A DNA stretch of 64,000 nt from Paenibacillus borealis (GTDB lineage Bacteria > Bacillota > Bacilli > Paenibacillales > Paenibacillaceae). Numbering within the stretch: position 1 is the stretch's first letter; the number at the start of each line of letters is the position of its first letter. The notes under the pieces are model-generated. The model saw only the letters and a list, made by a program, of their open reading frames with translations. It was not told the origin of the DNA and ran no database searches. The translations under genes and the position numbers were made by a program. Below, piece after piece: positions 9,561 to 18,552 of the stretch. The stretch spans positions 4,960,001 through 5,024,000 of the forward strand of contig NZ_CP009285.1 of the NCBI RefSeq assembly GCF_000758665.1, read 5' to 3'.

Positions 9561-10421
9561 TCAGAGCAGGCCTTCCGGCAAATATGAATTCCGCTGCAGT
9601 ATAGTCTGCATAACCGAAAGTGTATCTTGAAACACCGGAATGCCTGTAGTTCGATACAGCTGGAGCCAGCGCAGACATGCCAGCGCCTCGAATAGTTCAA
9701 GCTCTGCTTCTGTGTAACTGCTCTTTGCAAGAAATGCTGAACGGTAGACTTCTGCGTATTGCTCCCCCGCATAGACCCGGATGATTAGAATAGACCACGC
9801 TATATCATATCTCGGATCACCCAGCTGGACATTCGTCCAGTCTATAATAGTGTAGGCTCCGGCTGCCTCCAGGATATTTCCTGCATGATAGTCTCCGTGA
9901 ATCAGATGATGCGAGGTTATTCCCGCCTTGTCCGCCAGCCCCAGCGCCAGCTCTCTTATCTCCGGCTGGTCTCCCCACTCCGGGAAGAAATAATCTGCGA
10001 AATCATATGCGGGTACATTTATACTGCTTAAAGAATCGGTCGGGAGCTTATGTATATCCAGCAGATTTTCTGCTATGGCTGTAAGAACGGAGGTATTTGC
10101 TTCCGTAAGAGGCACACCGTCAAAGCTGGTTAACAGCACCTGATTGTCCCCGGGGTCCAAGCCCCAGGCATACGGCTGTGACACCGCGCGGCCCTGCCGG
10201 TACATCTGCTCCAGCACTTTATATTGAAGAGAGATATCCGGCCGGGAATCCCGGTTCCATATTTTGAACACAAGCTCTTTATCCGGCAACGTAACTTTGT
10301 ACACCTCGGCTTCCAGCCCGCCCTTAAGCGGGGTTATAACCGCCTCTCCAGCGTTTCCCAGTATCGACTCACACTCTGTACTTTGCTCTTTCCAGCGGAT
10401 ATTGCTTAGAACATTATTCAT
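9561..10421 (-). CDS. aminoglycoside-phosphotransferase-fold kinase
   Basis: 286 residues with the APH-type kinase core: [12 protein letters not shown] (catalytic Asp and Asn, about residue 175) followed by the metal-binding [16 protein letters not shown]. The N-terminal lobe has [18 protein letters not shown] with the ATP-binding Lys. The family phosphorylates small molecules such as sugars, choline, homoserine or antibiotics, and the substrate cannot be read from the sequence. A GGAAAGGAAG site precedes the ATG. It is 85 bases upstream of the aldo/keto reductase on the same strand but has its own spacing. Confidence 0.88.
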   Translation of the reverse strand: MNNVLSNIRWKEQSTECESILGNAGEAVITPLKGGLEAEVYKVTLPDKELVFKIWNRDSRPDISLQYKVLEQMYRQGRAVSQPYAWGLDPGDNQVLLTSFDGVPLTEANTSVLTAIAENLLDIHKLPTDSLSSINVPAYDFADYFFPEWGDQPEIRELALGLADKAGITSHHLIHGDYHAGNILEAAGAYTIIDWTNVQLGDPRYDIAWSILIIRVYAGEQYAEVYRSAFLAKSSYTEAELELFEALACLRWLQLYRTTGIPVFQDTLSVMQTILQRNSYLPEGLL

Positions 10422-10574
10422 GGTTATGAATCTTCCTTTCCGTTGACTGATTCTTGTTCACTTGTCATTATGCAGCAGCTGTAAATCCAAATGCTTGTAT
10501 TCTAGGCACTTTCCTCAGGTACCTGAATAATATATTCCAATTAAACCATACAACGGATAAATGAGGGAAGCTAT

Positions 10575-11384
10575 ATGGAACATTGGATCAGAGTTGAACC
10601 GAACGTGAAGATTTATGTTAATGATATCAATCCGCTGGGCAGCAAAACGATTCTCTTCATCCATGGCTGGCCTGCTAACCACCAGATGTTCGAATATCAG
10701 TACAACCAGCTCGTGCCTATGGGGTATCGTTGTATCGGAATGGATATGCGGGGCTACGGCAATTCGGATAAACCGCTTGAGGGATATGGCTATAACCGGC
10801 TGGCCGATGATATCCGCTGTGTAATCGGAGCGTTGGGACTGCAGGATATCACACTCGGCGGACATTCTACCGGCGGAGCTGTAGCGGTCCGGTATATGGC
10901 CCGGCACCAAGGATACGGTGTATCCAAGCTTGCGCTGTTTGCTGCAGCAGTCCCCAGTGTCATTCAGCGGCCGGGCTTCCCTTACGGAACGACAAGAGAA
11001 GCAATTGAGCAGATTATTCAGGCAACCTATGACGACCGGCCCAAGATGCTGCATGATTTCGGTGAAATCTTTTTCTATCGAAAAGTATCGCAGCCGTTCT
11101 CAGACTGGTTCTTCCAATTAGGGCTTGAGGCCGCAAGCTGGTCGACCATCGCTGTCTCCAAGGCTTGGCTCGAGGAAGAGTTGTTTAATGACCTCCCCCG
11201 GATACAGGTGCCTACGCTGATTCTGCACGGAGTTCATGATCAGGTGTGCTTCTTCCCGCTGGCTGAGGCACAGCATCAAGGAATCCGTAATTCGGTACTG
11301 ATCCCCTTCGAGAATAGCGGACACGGCTTATTCTATGACGAACGCGATAAATTCAACCTGGAGCTGTCCCGGTTCGCCAAGTAG
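10575..11384 (+). CDS. alpha/beta hydrolase (esterase/haloperoxidase-like)
   Basis: 269 residues. The catalytic triad is visible: the Ser nucleophile in LGGHSTGGAVA (about residue 97), Asp in LHGVHDQV and His in NSGHGLFYDE. The oxyanion HGWPANH loop is near residue 31. The combination matches the YdjP / non-heme haloperoxidase-like esterase group. No signal peptide, so it is cytoplasmic. GAGGGAAG ribosome site; a terminator follows directly. Confidence 0.9.
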   Translation: MEHWIRVEPNVKIYVNDINPLGSKTILFIHGWPANHQMFEYQYNQLVPMGYRCIGMDMRGYGNSDKPLEGYGYNRLADDIRCVIGALGLQDITLGGHSTGGAVAVRYMARHQGYGVSKLALFAAAVPSVIQRPGFPYGTTREAIEQIIQATYDDRPKMLHDFGEIFFYRKVSQPFSDWFFQLGLEAASWSTIAVSKAWLEEELFNDLPRIQVPTLILHGVHDQVCFFPLAEAQHQGIRNSVLIPFENSGHGLFYDERDKFNLELSRFAK

Positions 11385-11402
11385 AGTCATCCGCCATATA
11401 AC

Positions 11403-11441
11403 AACAGCCGTTTCTTTGCGGAAGCAAAAAAACGGCTGTTT
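11403..11441 (+). terminator. terminator after the alpha/beta hydrolase
   Basis: Arms AACAGCCGTTT and AAACGGCTGTT lie 18 bases after the stop; the T run after the stem is weak. Confidence 0.65.
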
Positions 11442-11496
11442 AGTCATTTTAAATCACGTATCAGTTAGTTCATCCTTAATCCTTCTGTATCCAACC

Positions 11497-12183
11497 TTAC
11501 AGCTCCAGCGTCTCTCCATAAGCAAGTGCTGCACCACGGATTCCCGCATCTTCCAGCGCCTGGACGAAAGCTCCTGCATCCTGGCGGATCGGCGGGAAGG
11601 TGTTGTAGTGTACCGGCAGCACACTTTTGGCCCCCAGCCATTTCGCAGCAAGGAGTGCATGCTCAGGTCCCATGGTGAAATGCCCGCCGATCGGCAGAAT
11701 CGCCAGATCAATCTCGTACAGCTCCCCGAACATTTTCAGATCACTGAATAGCCCCGTGTCTCCCGCATGCAGGATAGTCCGTCCCTCAGCCTCAATAATG
11801 AAACCCGTAGGTGTGCCTCCATAGATGCGCTGTCCGTCTTCGAGTGTAATACTGGAGGTGTGGAAGGCATGGATCATCGTCGCTTTGGCAAAACCAAGAT
11901 CCACCGTCCCCCCAATGTTCATGCCAATCGTCTTGGCCCCCTTCCCTTCGAAGTAAGAAGCTAATTCCACAGTGGCTACAATTGGAGCGCTATTGCGCTC
12001 AGCAATCGGTGCAGCATCCAAAATGTGGTCCCCATGAGCGTGCGTCAACAGCACGGCATCCGTCTTAATATCCTCGACCTTCGTGACAGCAGCGGAATTG
12101 CCGCTAATGAACGGATCGATAATCAGTGACTTGCCGTTCACCTCAATTTGCACACAAGAATGGCCGTGGTAGATAATTTTCAT
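11497..12183 (-). CDS. metal-dependent hydrolase, UPF0173 / YtkL family
   Basis: A metallo-beta-lactamase-fold protein. The metal site HAHGDH is in LLTHAHGDHILDAAP, with further ligands in HAGDTGLFSD and PVHYNTFP. The ATG at 12183 (MKIIYHGHSC) follows GAGGAGAG and gives 228 residues, the usual length; the frame is open 13 codons further up but without a ribosome site. The family is conserved in Bacillales, yet its substrate is not established. Confidence 0.92.
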   Translation of the reverse strand: MKIIYHGHSCVQIEVNGKSLIIDPFISGNSAAVTKVEDIKTDAVLLTHAHGDHILDAAPIAERNSAPIVATVELASYFEGKGAKTIGMNIGGTVDLGFAKATMIHAFHTSSITLEDGQRIYGGTPTGFIIEAEGRTILHAGDTGLFSDLKMFGELYEIDLAILPIGGHFTMGPEHALLAAKWLGAKSVLPVHYNTFPPIRQDAGAFVQALEDAGIRGAALAYGETLEL

Positions 12184-12389
12184 AGATTGTCTCTCCTCTT
12201 CGCTGTTAATTTCAATGGGCATTAAGCGATTGAATCGTGCAAAAGCCCAAAGTTTACGTTACAATGACACCAGGCTGCTCTGAAACCAGACATGCTACTG
12301 AATTCTTGAAATATAACTATTTTTATTACGTTCGTTCGTTTTTATGATATATCTATTCCTGCCAGCTGTCAAGAGAGGTGTGAAGAACA

Positions 12390-13178
12390 TTGCTGTCCGT
12401 TGAGAAAACCATGCTGTTCCTGTTGTCCAAGGTGGAGCAGATGGGCGCCCAGCAGTTTGTTGAGATTTATGAGCAAAGGGGGTACACCTCCACCTATATC
12501 CGCAATGCCCTGTCCCGCCTGAAAAAAGAGGGCTATATCGCTTCCCCGTCACGCTCCTGGTACAGCGTTACTGCCGAGGGCCTCGCCTACATTAAAGCGA
12601 TCAATAGCAAGCCCGCCCGTTATCAGGAAAAGTGGGACCACACCTGGGATGTTGTCATGCTGGAGGTTCCTGAATCCGAACGCAAGAAGCGCGACCAGTT
12701 CCGCACGGCGCTTCTGCAGCTTGGCTACGGGCTTCTATATAACAGTGTGTACATTTCACCGTGGAACTATCGCGACGAAGTCGCAGCATATATCCAGAAG
12801 CTGGAGCTGGAAGGCAAGGTGTCCATCCTGCAAGGCCAATTCCAGGAAGGCTCCATTACGCCTCACAAAGCACAAGCGATCTGGCATCTGGACGAAATCG
12901 AAGCCTTATATCAGAAGAAATCGGTCTGGCTGCAGGAAGAATTCGTTCCATCTTTGCACGAAGCTCTCCAGGCGGGTCAGCCGCTGCAGCTATTCCTGCT
13001 ATATCTGCAGATGGGAGAGGAGTTAAGCGGGCTGTTTATGGCCGATCCTTATCTCCCGGACGAGCTGCTGCCGGACCATTGGCCGGGTAAACGGATTATT
13101 GCTGCCATGAACGAACATATGCGTAGAGCCGCACAGGCAATTCCTGCGGATTCGTTCTATACCCCTTTCGTCCGGTAA
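12390..13178 (+). CDS. PaaX family transcriptional regulator
   Basis: 262 residues with the PaaX layout: an N-terminal winged helix (FVEIYEQRGYTSTYIRNALSR, then LKKEGYIASPSRSWYSVTAEG), the WDHTWDVVMLEVPE segment that follows it, and a C-terminal helical domain. Classic PaaX proteins repress phenylacetate genes and respond to phenylacetyl-CoA; no such catabolic genes are nearby, so the target here is unknown. The start is TTG after AGAGGTG. The divergent region 12184-12389 contains a GTTCGTTCGTTT repeat (about 12328-12339) that could be an operator. Confidence 0.85.
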   Translation: MLSVEKTMLFLLSKVEQMGAQQFVEIYEQRGYTSTYIRNALSRLKKEGYIASPSRSWYSVTAEGLAYIKAINSKPARYQEKWDHTWDVVMLEVPESERKKRDQFRTALLQLGYGLLYNSVYISPWNYRDEVAAYIQKLELEGKVSILQGQFQEGSITPHKAQAIWHLDEIEALYQKKSVWLQEEFVPSLHEALQAGQPLQLFLLYLQMGEELSGLFMADPYLPDELLPDHWPGKRIIAAMNEHMRRAAQAIPADSFYTPFVR

Positions 13179-13204
13179 GATATTCTTAGCAAGGCGCATA
13201 TAAT

Positions 13205-13235
13205 AAAGAGCAGCCCAAACCGCAGGCTGCTCTTT
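13205..13235. terminator. bidirectional terminator between convergent genes
   Basis: The perfect arms AAAGAGCAGCC / GGCTGCTCTTT lie between paaX-like (+) and yyaL-like (-). Confidence 0.85.
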
Positions 13236-13245
13236 GTTATATATA

Positions 13246-15351
13246 CTAACCCTCGCGATTACCGGAGGCCAAAAGCTCCCGGACCGCCTCCATATTCGTA
13301 ACCGGCGCACGGCAGGCAAAGTTCCGGCAGACATAGGCGGTCGCATCGCCGCGAATCGCCGGTTTGTCCGCCAGATGCGGCAGAAGGCGGAGAATGCCTT
13401 CGCTATCCCCTTCCCAGTTGACGATCAGCGCAGCGTCAGGCAGATAGGCCTGCTGGACCTGAGCCAGCATTCCGTGCAGCGCGGGGTCTTCTTTTTTGCC
13501 GGAGAGCACCCATTCCCTGCCGCCGGAGGCCATCGCCAGATGGGCCTGCAAATACATCGCATAACCCGGAGGATACTCTGCTGCCGCAGAAGAGAGTACC
13601 GCAGCGGTACGTTCGGCAATGCCTTTGAGCTCCACGTCCTGGGCAATTACCGACAGCTTCCAGAGCAGCTTCGCCGCTACCGAATTCCCGGATGGAATAG
13701 CCCCGTCATATAGCTCCTTCGAACGGATAGGCAGCGCTTCCCCGTCATGGCCGGTGAAGAAGAAGCCGCCGCCTTCAGAATCGTGGAACAGCTCCAGCAG
13801 CCCATCCTTAAGAATCAGAGCGCGTTCCAGATAAACAGCCTGACCCGTAGCTTCATATAATTCGCTGAGTCCCCAGATCAGGAAGGCATAATCATCCACA
13901 TAAGCGGGAATCGCCGACTCCCCGTCACGGTAACGTGCCAGCAGCCGCCCATCCTCACGCCGCAGCTTGTCCCAGATGAAATTTGCTGCCGCTTCTGCGG
14001 CCTGGGCATATTCCGGCTTTTGCAGCGCTTTGGCCCCTTGAGCCAGCGCCGCGATCATCAGCCCGTTCCACGAGGTGAGCACCTTGTCATCCTTGAGCGG
14101 ATGAATGCGCTGCTCCCGGTACTCAAACAGCTTCCCGCGCCATTCCTCCATCCGGGTCCGCAGACCCAGCGGGTTCATGCCTAGGCGCTCCGCCATTTCT
14201 TCCGGCAGCCCCTGCAGCAGATTCGGGATATTGGCTCCCTCGAAGTTGCCTTCCGGGGTAATCCCGTAGACATGGCAATACGAATGCATGTCTTCCAGCC
14301 CCAGAGCTTCCTCAATCTCATCACGGGAGAAGACATAGAACTTCCCTTCCACCCCTTCCGAATCCGCATCCTCCGCAGAGTAGAAAGCGCCTTCGGGCGA
14401 AGTCATATCGCGCAGCACATAGGTGAAGATTTGCTCAGCAATCTCCGCATATAGCGGTTTCCCGGTAATCTGGAAGGCTTCCAGATAGACGTTCGCCAGG
14501 AGTGCGTTATCGTAGAGCATTTTCTCAAAATGCGGAACCAGCCATTCCCGGTCCGTGGAATACCGCGAGAACCCGAAGCCCACATGGTCGTACATGCCGC
14601 CCCGGTACATCGACTCCAGCGTCTTCTCCACCATGCGGAGCGCATCCGGCTGATTGTGCAGCTGGCTGTACGCCAGCAGGAAGGACAAATTATGCGGCGA
14701 AGGGAACTTCGGCGCATTGCCGAACCCGCCATATTCCTCGTCGAACTGGCGCCGGTACAGCTCATGCGCCTCATGCAGCAGCTCATCGCCCGGGATACCG
14801 CCGTCCACATCAACCGAATTATACGCATTCTTACGGTCAAGTGTATGCAGCTCTTCAAGCAAGTCATCGCCCAGCTTATTCAGCGCCTCGCCGTCCTGCT
14901 CCCACTTCGTATGGATCTGCTCCAGCACATCCATCAGCCCGATCCGGCCAAACATCTGCCGCTTCGGGAAATACGTCCCGGCATAGAACGGCTTCTTCTC
15001 CGGTGTCAGCAGCACCGTCAGCGGCCATCCCCCGCTCCCCGTCAGCGCCTGACACACCGACATATACAGCGCATCAATATCCGGCCGCTCCTCGCGGTCG
15101 ACCTTGATGGCTACGTAGTTATTATTGAGGATTTGGGCGACCTCAAAATCTTCAAATGATTCGCGTTCCATTACGTGACACCAATGGCAAGTCGAATAGC
15201 CGACTGAAAGGAAAATTGGCTTGTTCTCCGCCTGCGCCTTGGCAAAGGCCTCGTCTCCCCATGGATACCAGTCCACGGGGTTGTGAGCGTGTTGTAAGAG
15301 ATAGGGTGATTTCTCGTTGGCTAATCTATTGGGTGATTTTTGAGTTGTCAC
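13246..15351 (-). CDS. YyaL-type thioredoxin-domain protein (DUF255)
   Basis: About 701 residues, close to B. subtilis YyaL. The N-terminal thioredoxin-like domain has the family signature [17 protein letters not shown] and the CHWCH motif. The rest is a six-hairpin-type alpha/alpha barrel ([35 protein letters not shown]). Bacterial members are uncharacterised homologues of SPATA20. I prefer the GTG at 15351, seven bases after GAGGGG. An ATG five codons up overlaps that site, and a TTG at 15453 has no site. The last 20 or so residues overlap nothing; a terminator follows. Confidence 0.9.
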   Translation of the reverse strand: MTTQKSPNRLANEKSPYLLQHAHNPVDWYPWGDEAFAKAQAENKPIFLSVGYSTCHWCHVMERESFEDFEVAQILNNNYVAIKVDREERPDIDALYMSVCQALTGSGGWPLTVLLTPEKKPFYAGTYFPKRQMFGRIGLMDVLEQIHTKWEQDGEALNKLGDDLLEELHTLDRKNAYNSVDVDGGIPGDELLHEAHELYRRQFDEEYGGFGNAPKFPSPHNLSFLLAYSQLHNQPDALRMVEKTLESMYRGGMYDHVGFGFSRYSTDREWLVPHFEKMLYDNALLANVYLEAFQITGKPLYAEIAEQIFTYVLRDMTSPEGAFYSAEDADSEGVEGKFYVFSRDEIEEALGLEDMHSYCHVYGITPEGNFEGANIPNLLQGLPEEMAERLGMNPLGLRTRMEEWRGKLFEYREQRIHPLKDDKVLTSWNGLMIAALAQGAKALQKPEYAQAAEAAANFIWDKLRREDGRLLARYRDGESAIPAYVDDYAFLIWGLSELYEATGQAVYLERALILKDGLLELFHDSEGGGFFFTGHDGEALPIRSKELYDGAIPSGNSVAAKLLWKLSVIAQDVELKGIAERTAAVLSSAAAEYPPGYAMYLQAHLAMASGGREWVLSGKKEDPALHGMLAQVQQAYLPDAALIVNWEGDSEGILRLLPHLADKPAIRGDATAYVCRNFACRAPVTNMEAVRELLASGNREG

Positions 15352-15641
15352 GGGGTGTCCCCTCATTTCGGATGATTTGGGTAAAGTATTGTCTAGGGAT
15401 AGTTTACCCAATTTGGTGGGGGAGGGCGCAACAAAGAACGCAGTTTTAACCAAAAGAATAAAACGATATCTCTACCATTCAGATAATTTAAGTTTGGTGG
15501 GAACTAACAAACCACTAACCTCTTACTTTTCATGCAAGCGTTCTCCTTCTGAGCAGGGTGCGTGAAAATTTGTCTTCCGTTGTTAATTTGTCTTTCGATT
15601 ATAGGCCTAATCTAAAATCTTCAATATTAATCCTGTAATAT

Positions 15642-16410
15642 TTAACTTCTATTTATTTTTTGAATATCAGTTGAGCCACCTAAAATACTCAAATTTTGTT
15701 TACGCTTCAGTATTGATAACAACGAATTAATCTTGTTAGTATTAAGACGCTCACCTTTATGGATTAACACTGGAGAATCATCGTTAATATCTGTAATATT
15801 CTGCTTCATTTCGCTTAGCTTTTGCCACAATCCATCATTCAAAGAAATCCACTTGTATGCCAATCTATCTTTTCGTAGGTTATTGATTCTTTTTTTATCC
15901 AAATCAACGTCTGACCAGTTGAGTTTTATTAAGTGATCTTGTTCAAATATCAAATGGTAGGACATCATTAAAATTAGATGAAGGATGGTCTTGTCTTCTT
16001 CGGCGTCCTTTTTACCATAATGTATCTTGTCACTTAATAGAAAAGATAATTCTTCATTAGAGAAAAACTTCATCTGTTTCTCTACTATTGTTAGTTTTAG
16101 AGATCTAAGATAATCATTCAACTCAATATACTTTAAAGTACTAAGATGTCCATACTCTTTAAGAAAGTTCATAAAATTAACTACTGTAGCTCGGGCAGTA
16201 GAACTTCTTCTATAACTAAGAAATGATGCTATATCTCTTGGTACGAAAAACTTATCCAATCCATCAATGATATTTTTCTAAATAATAATTAATGTCACTC
16301 AAGTATCTTTGTTTAGTTCGTAAAGAAATTTGATTTTCCTTTCGATATAGATTCTTAAGAAAATCAAATTGTACAACGTTTTCTATTGAAGGTATCATTT
16401 TGTTATTCAT
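15642..16410 (-). pseudogene. tyrosine-recombinase-like gene, frameshifted
   Basis: Two minus-strand frames join into one protein. The first, 16410 to 16264, has a core-binding-type start (QISLRTKQRYLSDINYYLEKY). The second continues IIDGLDKFFVPRDIASFLSYRR from about 16270 to 15642. They are offset by one base near an A5 tract at about 16275. The later part (MKFFSNEELSFLL, then HLILMMSYHLIFEQDHLI and KLNWSDVDLDKKRI) resembles integrase box I. The expected Arg of box I is missing and no HxxR or Tyr motif follows, so even a repaired protein would probably lack activity. Composition is AT-rich, and this gene opens the decay zone. No attachment site or partner repeat was found. Confidence 0.65.
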
Positions 16411-16622
16411 TTCATCTGATTTCTGGTAATAATCATATTCACGAAATTCGTCAATCTAAAGAATACAATTAAATAAACGAACTACCGAGACTCAAATTGC
16501 ACCTATAGGCTATACTTATTATACAATGAAATGGAAAAATATTACGAACGATAATCTTACGCTTCCAAACAAAAAAGCTTCCGCCAATGCTATCAGTCCA
16601 AATCCTAACAAAATAAAAAGAG

Positions 16623-16650
16623 GCCAATGCGTACCGTTAGACGCATTGGC
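16623..16650 (-). terminator. terminator hairpin downstream of the 68-residue gene
   Basis: The perfect arms GCCAATGCGT / ACGCATTGGC end 5 bases before the stop of the adjacent minus-strand gene; a CTCTTTTT run follows on the minus strand. Confidence 0.75.
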
Positions 16651-16655
16651 TTCTT

Positions 16656-16862
16656 TTACTTCAAGCTATTTCGAATAAATTCCCGCTCCGCTTTTTTCAA
16701 TTGCTTTAATGAATTCTCGAAAGAGTATGGAAACTTACCTCTAAGCTCAATCAGCTTTTCAACCTCTCCTAAGGCAATAGCTTGCTTAATAGCAGGAATC
16801 CACTTCTCTTGAACAATGCCCCAACTTTCTGCCTGGAGAAGCTCGTCGATCAACATAGGCAA
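16656..16862 (-). CDS. short helical protein, possibly frameshifted at its start
   Basis: A 68-residue frame (LLQAESWGIVQEKW, then IKQAIALGEVEKLIEL) that looks helical and charged. It has no ATG with a ribosome site: the usable start in frame is TTG at 16862 without one. In another frame, a good GGAGAGAG site precedes an ATG at about 16882. Adding one base just after that ATG would join it to the in-frame residues NFNSKLPMLIDELL. The true gene is therefore probably about 76 residues and has lost a base. Family unknown. Confidence 0.45.
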   Translation of the reverse strand: MPMLIDELLQAESWGIVQEKWIPAIKQAIALGEVEKLIELRGKFPYSFENSLKQLKKAEREFIRNSLK

Positions 16863-16944
16863 CTTAGAATTAAAATTATCATAACTCTCTCCTATCCAAC
16901 TTTATTTGTTCAAAGATCAACGTCTCCTTGGTGTGTATAGGTTT

Positions 16945-17211
16945 TTACTTATGTTCCAATACTTCTATGAGCATCGCAGCTCCCGTTTTGAAGCTAAGAG
17001 TATAGGCAGAAGCGGATGAGATAGAGATCAGCAGACTGTTAAGATCCATGACTTATTCGAGCACGGTGAAGTCTTCTGAAGACAGCTTTGCTTGCAGAAT
17101 ATGTATACGCTCCGAGATTAGCTTAGAGTTCTGTGCATACTCGGGATCATTCAAACAAATTTGTTCATTTGGGCAGATTTTTCCGTAATACAGATCTTCT
17201 AAAATACTCAC
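16945..17211 (-). pseudogene. DUF6809-type gene interrupted by an in-frame TAA
   Basis: The start is GTG at 17211 after GGGAGGGG, giving SILEDLYYGKICPNEQ, clearly paralogous to the intact gene at 31489-31779 (IILEDFYYGRLHPNEL). The frame stops with TAA at 17053-17055 after SSEDFTVLE. Reading on in the same frame gives VMDLNSLLISISSAS, then LSFKTGAAMLIEVLEHK and a second stop at 16945. That tail aligns with LSFIQGYKIGALMMIDVF of the intact copy. So a single nonsense codon splits an otherwise well-kept gene. It is divergent from an XRE regulator with paired operators between them. DUF6809 has no known function. Confidence 0.8.
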
Positions 17212-17245
17212 ATATAACCCCTCCCAAATCATCTTCTTGATTATC

Positions 17246-17289
17246 TTAGCGAATTTTTCGCTAAAAATCAATAGCGAATAATTCGCTAA
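17246..17289. promoter_or_regulatory. paired palindromic operators between DUF6809 and XRE genes
   Basis: Two 19-bp sites are visible. Site 1 at 17246-17264 is a perfect palindrome, TTAGCGAA-TTT-TTCGCTAA. Site 2 at 17271-17289 is ATAGCGAA-TAA-TTCGCTAA. Their centres are 25 bp apart and site 2 is centred 38 bp before the XRE start codon. They are the natural binding sites for the adjacent XRE protein, by inference. Confidence 0.8.
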
Positions 17290-17317
17290 GATATGCTTGC
17301 GTTGGAGGTGTTCAAAT

Positions 17318-17536
17318 ATGTATCAACGTATCCGGGATTTACGCGAAGATAAGGATTTGACGCAAACTCAAATGGCCGAGTATTTGCAATGCAGTCAGCG
17401 GATTTATAGTAATTATGAACGCGGAGATGTTGACATTCCCACGGCTATTCTGATCAAGTTGGCAGATTTCCATATGACGAGTACTGATTATCTACTTAAC
17501 CGAACGAACCAAAAGAAACCTTACTCCAAAAGTTAA
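17318..17536 (+). CDS. XRE family helix-turn-helix regulator
   Basis: A single-domain DNA-binding protein of 72 residues, starting MYQRIRDLREDKDLTQ after GGAGGTG. The helix-turn-helix is LTQTQMAEYLQCSQRIYSNYERG with the usual DIPTAILIKLADFHMTSTDYLL end. It is 76% or so like the second copy at 31893 by eye, but differs in the recognition helix (SQRIYSNYERG against TQATYSRYENG), consistent with the different operators. The divergent DUF6809 gene is broken, so this regulator is now without an intact partner. Confidence 0.9.
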   Translation: MYQRIRDLREDKDLTQTQMAEYLQCSQRIYSNYERGDVDIPTAILIKLADFHMTSTDYLLNRTNQKKPYSKS

Positions 17537-17745
17537 ATTAGTATAATGCGTAGAAAGATTATCTTCTGTACCCCGTTGGGCCATGAACATTGTACGCATA
17601 AATCCCCGCTTGCATGAAGACAAAGAACAGAAACAGCACAAACAAACTCAGTGGCGAACCCCATGAGCTTTTTGTTCGTTGGCACCATAGCTTCAATTCA
17701 ATACCGGATAAATATAAATGATAACCTTTTGTTCGTTCCCACTCA

Positions 17746-18499
17746 TTACAAAGGAGTATCTGTTTCACTGCAAAAAAGCATATGCACTTCTTTGCCATGA
17801 ATTTTTTCAAAACCAAAACTTACATATAAACTGCTGGCTGGAATATTATCCGTATCAGTCTCAAGCTGTATACGGGTTGCCCTTTTTTTCATTTGCCAAA
17901 TCAATTACATGATTCATTAGTGCTTTTGCAATTCCTTTATTTCTAAATTCAGATGCTACATATAATCCATCTATTCGTAATACCGGATACCCATTTGAAA
18001 CTGAAATCCCCCAGGAGCAGATAATAAATCCTGCATACTGTGACTCAAATTCAGCCAAATAGCAAGTTGCTAGATTAGCATCCAAAATCCTTTTTATGAC
18101 CTGACCACTCTGTTCCAGCTCCTCAATTGAAGCTGTCTTTGTGTCTACACCATTAGACGAAGAATTGTTATAGCCACAGAATAGATTTCTTGAATGATAT
18201 GCGTTTGAGTGAGTTAAAGAAACAATTTCAACATTTGCAGGCAAGCTCAAATCTTCAACCGAGTGCTCCCATATCTTCTTAGCCGTATTAAAACACCCCT
18301 CATACCCAAACGGTTCACCAAAACTCGAAGAAAATATTTCTTGTATGCTTCTTGCCAGTTCTTCGACCGTAGAAGCATGTGTTAGGGATAGGAGGACTTC
18401 TTCAATTTCCGAATCAAACTCATCGATAGGTGCTTCTGGTAATAAACCGTATGGATTCCATTCATGAATAACTTGTCGCACAATATTTTTCATGTGCAT
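17746..18499 (-). pseudogene. GNAT N-acetyltransferase, frameshifted in an A7 tract
   Basis: The frame from 18499 has the acetyl-CoA-binding part of the GNAT fold (LRIDGLYVASEFRNKGIAKALM) but ends early at 17861 after NEKKGNPYTA. One base shorter in the A7 tract (T7 on the plus strand, 17883-17889) the protein continues NEKRATRIQLETDTDN, IPASSLYVSFGFEKIHG, and stops at 17746. That is the expected beta6-alpha4 end of a GNAT domain. An N-terminal extension of about 110 residues precedes the GNAT part. An A7 tract is a slippage site, so this could be phase variation, a fixed mutation or a sequencing error. Confidence 0.8.
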
Positions 18500-18552
18500 C
18501 TCGCCCTTCCTCAGTTTACACTTCCAGACCTACCCACCAAGCCAATCCTGCT

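Noticed and set aside
17559..17816. 85-codon minus-strand frame with hydrophobic middle
   Set aside because: Its start overlaps the end of the rebuilt GNAT pseudogene and no ribosome site is present; possibly an older relic, not defensible.
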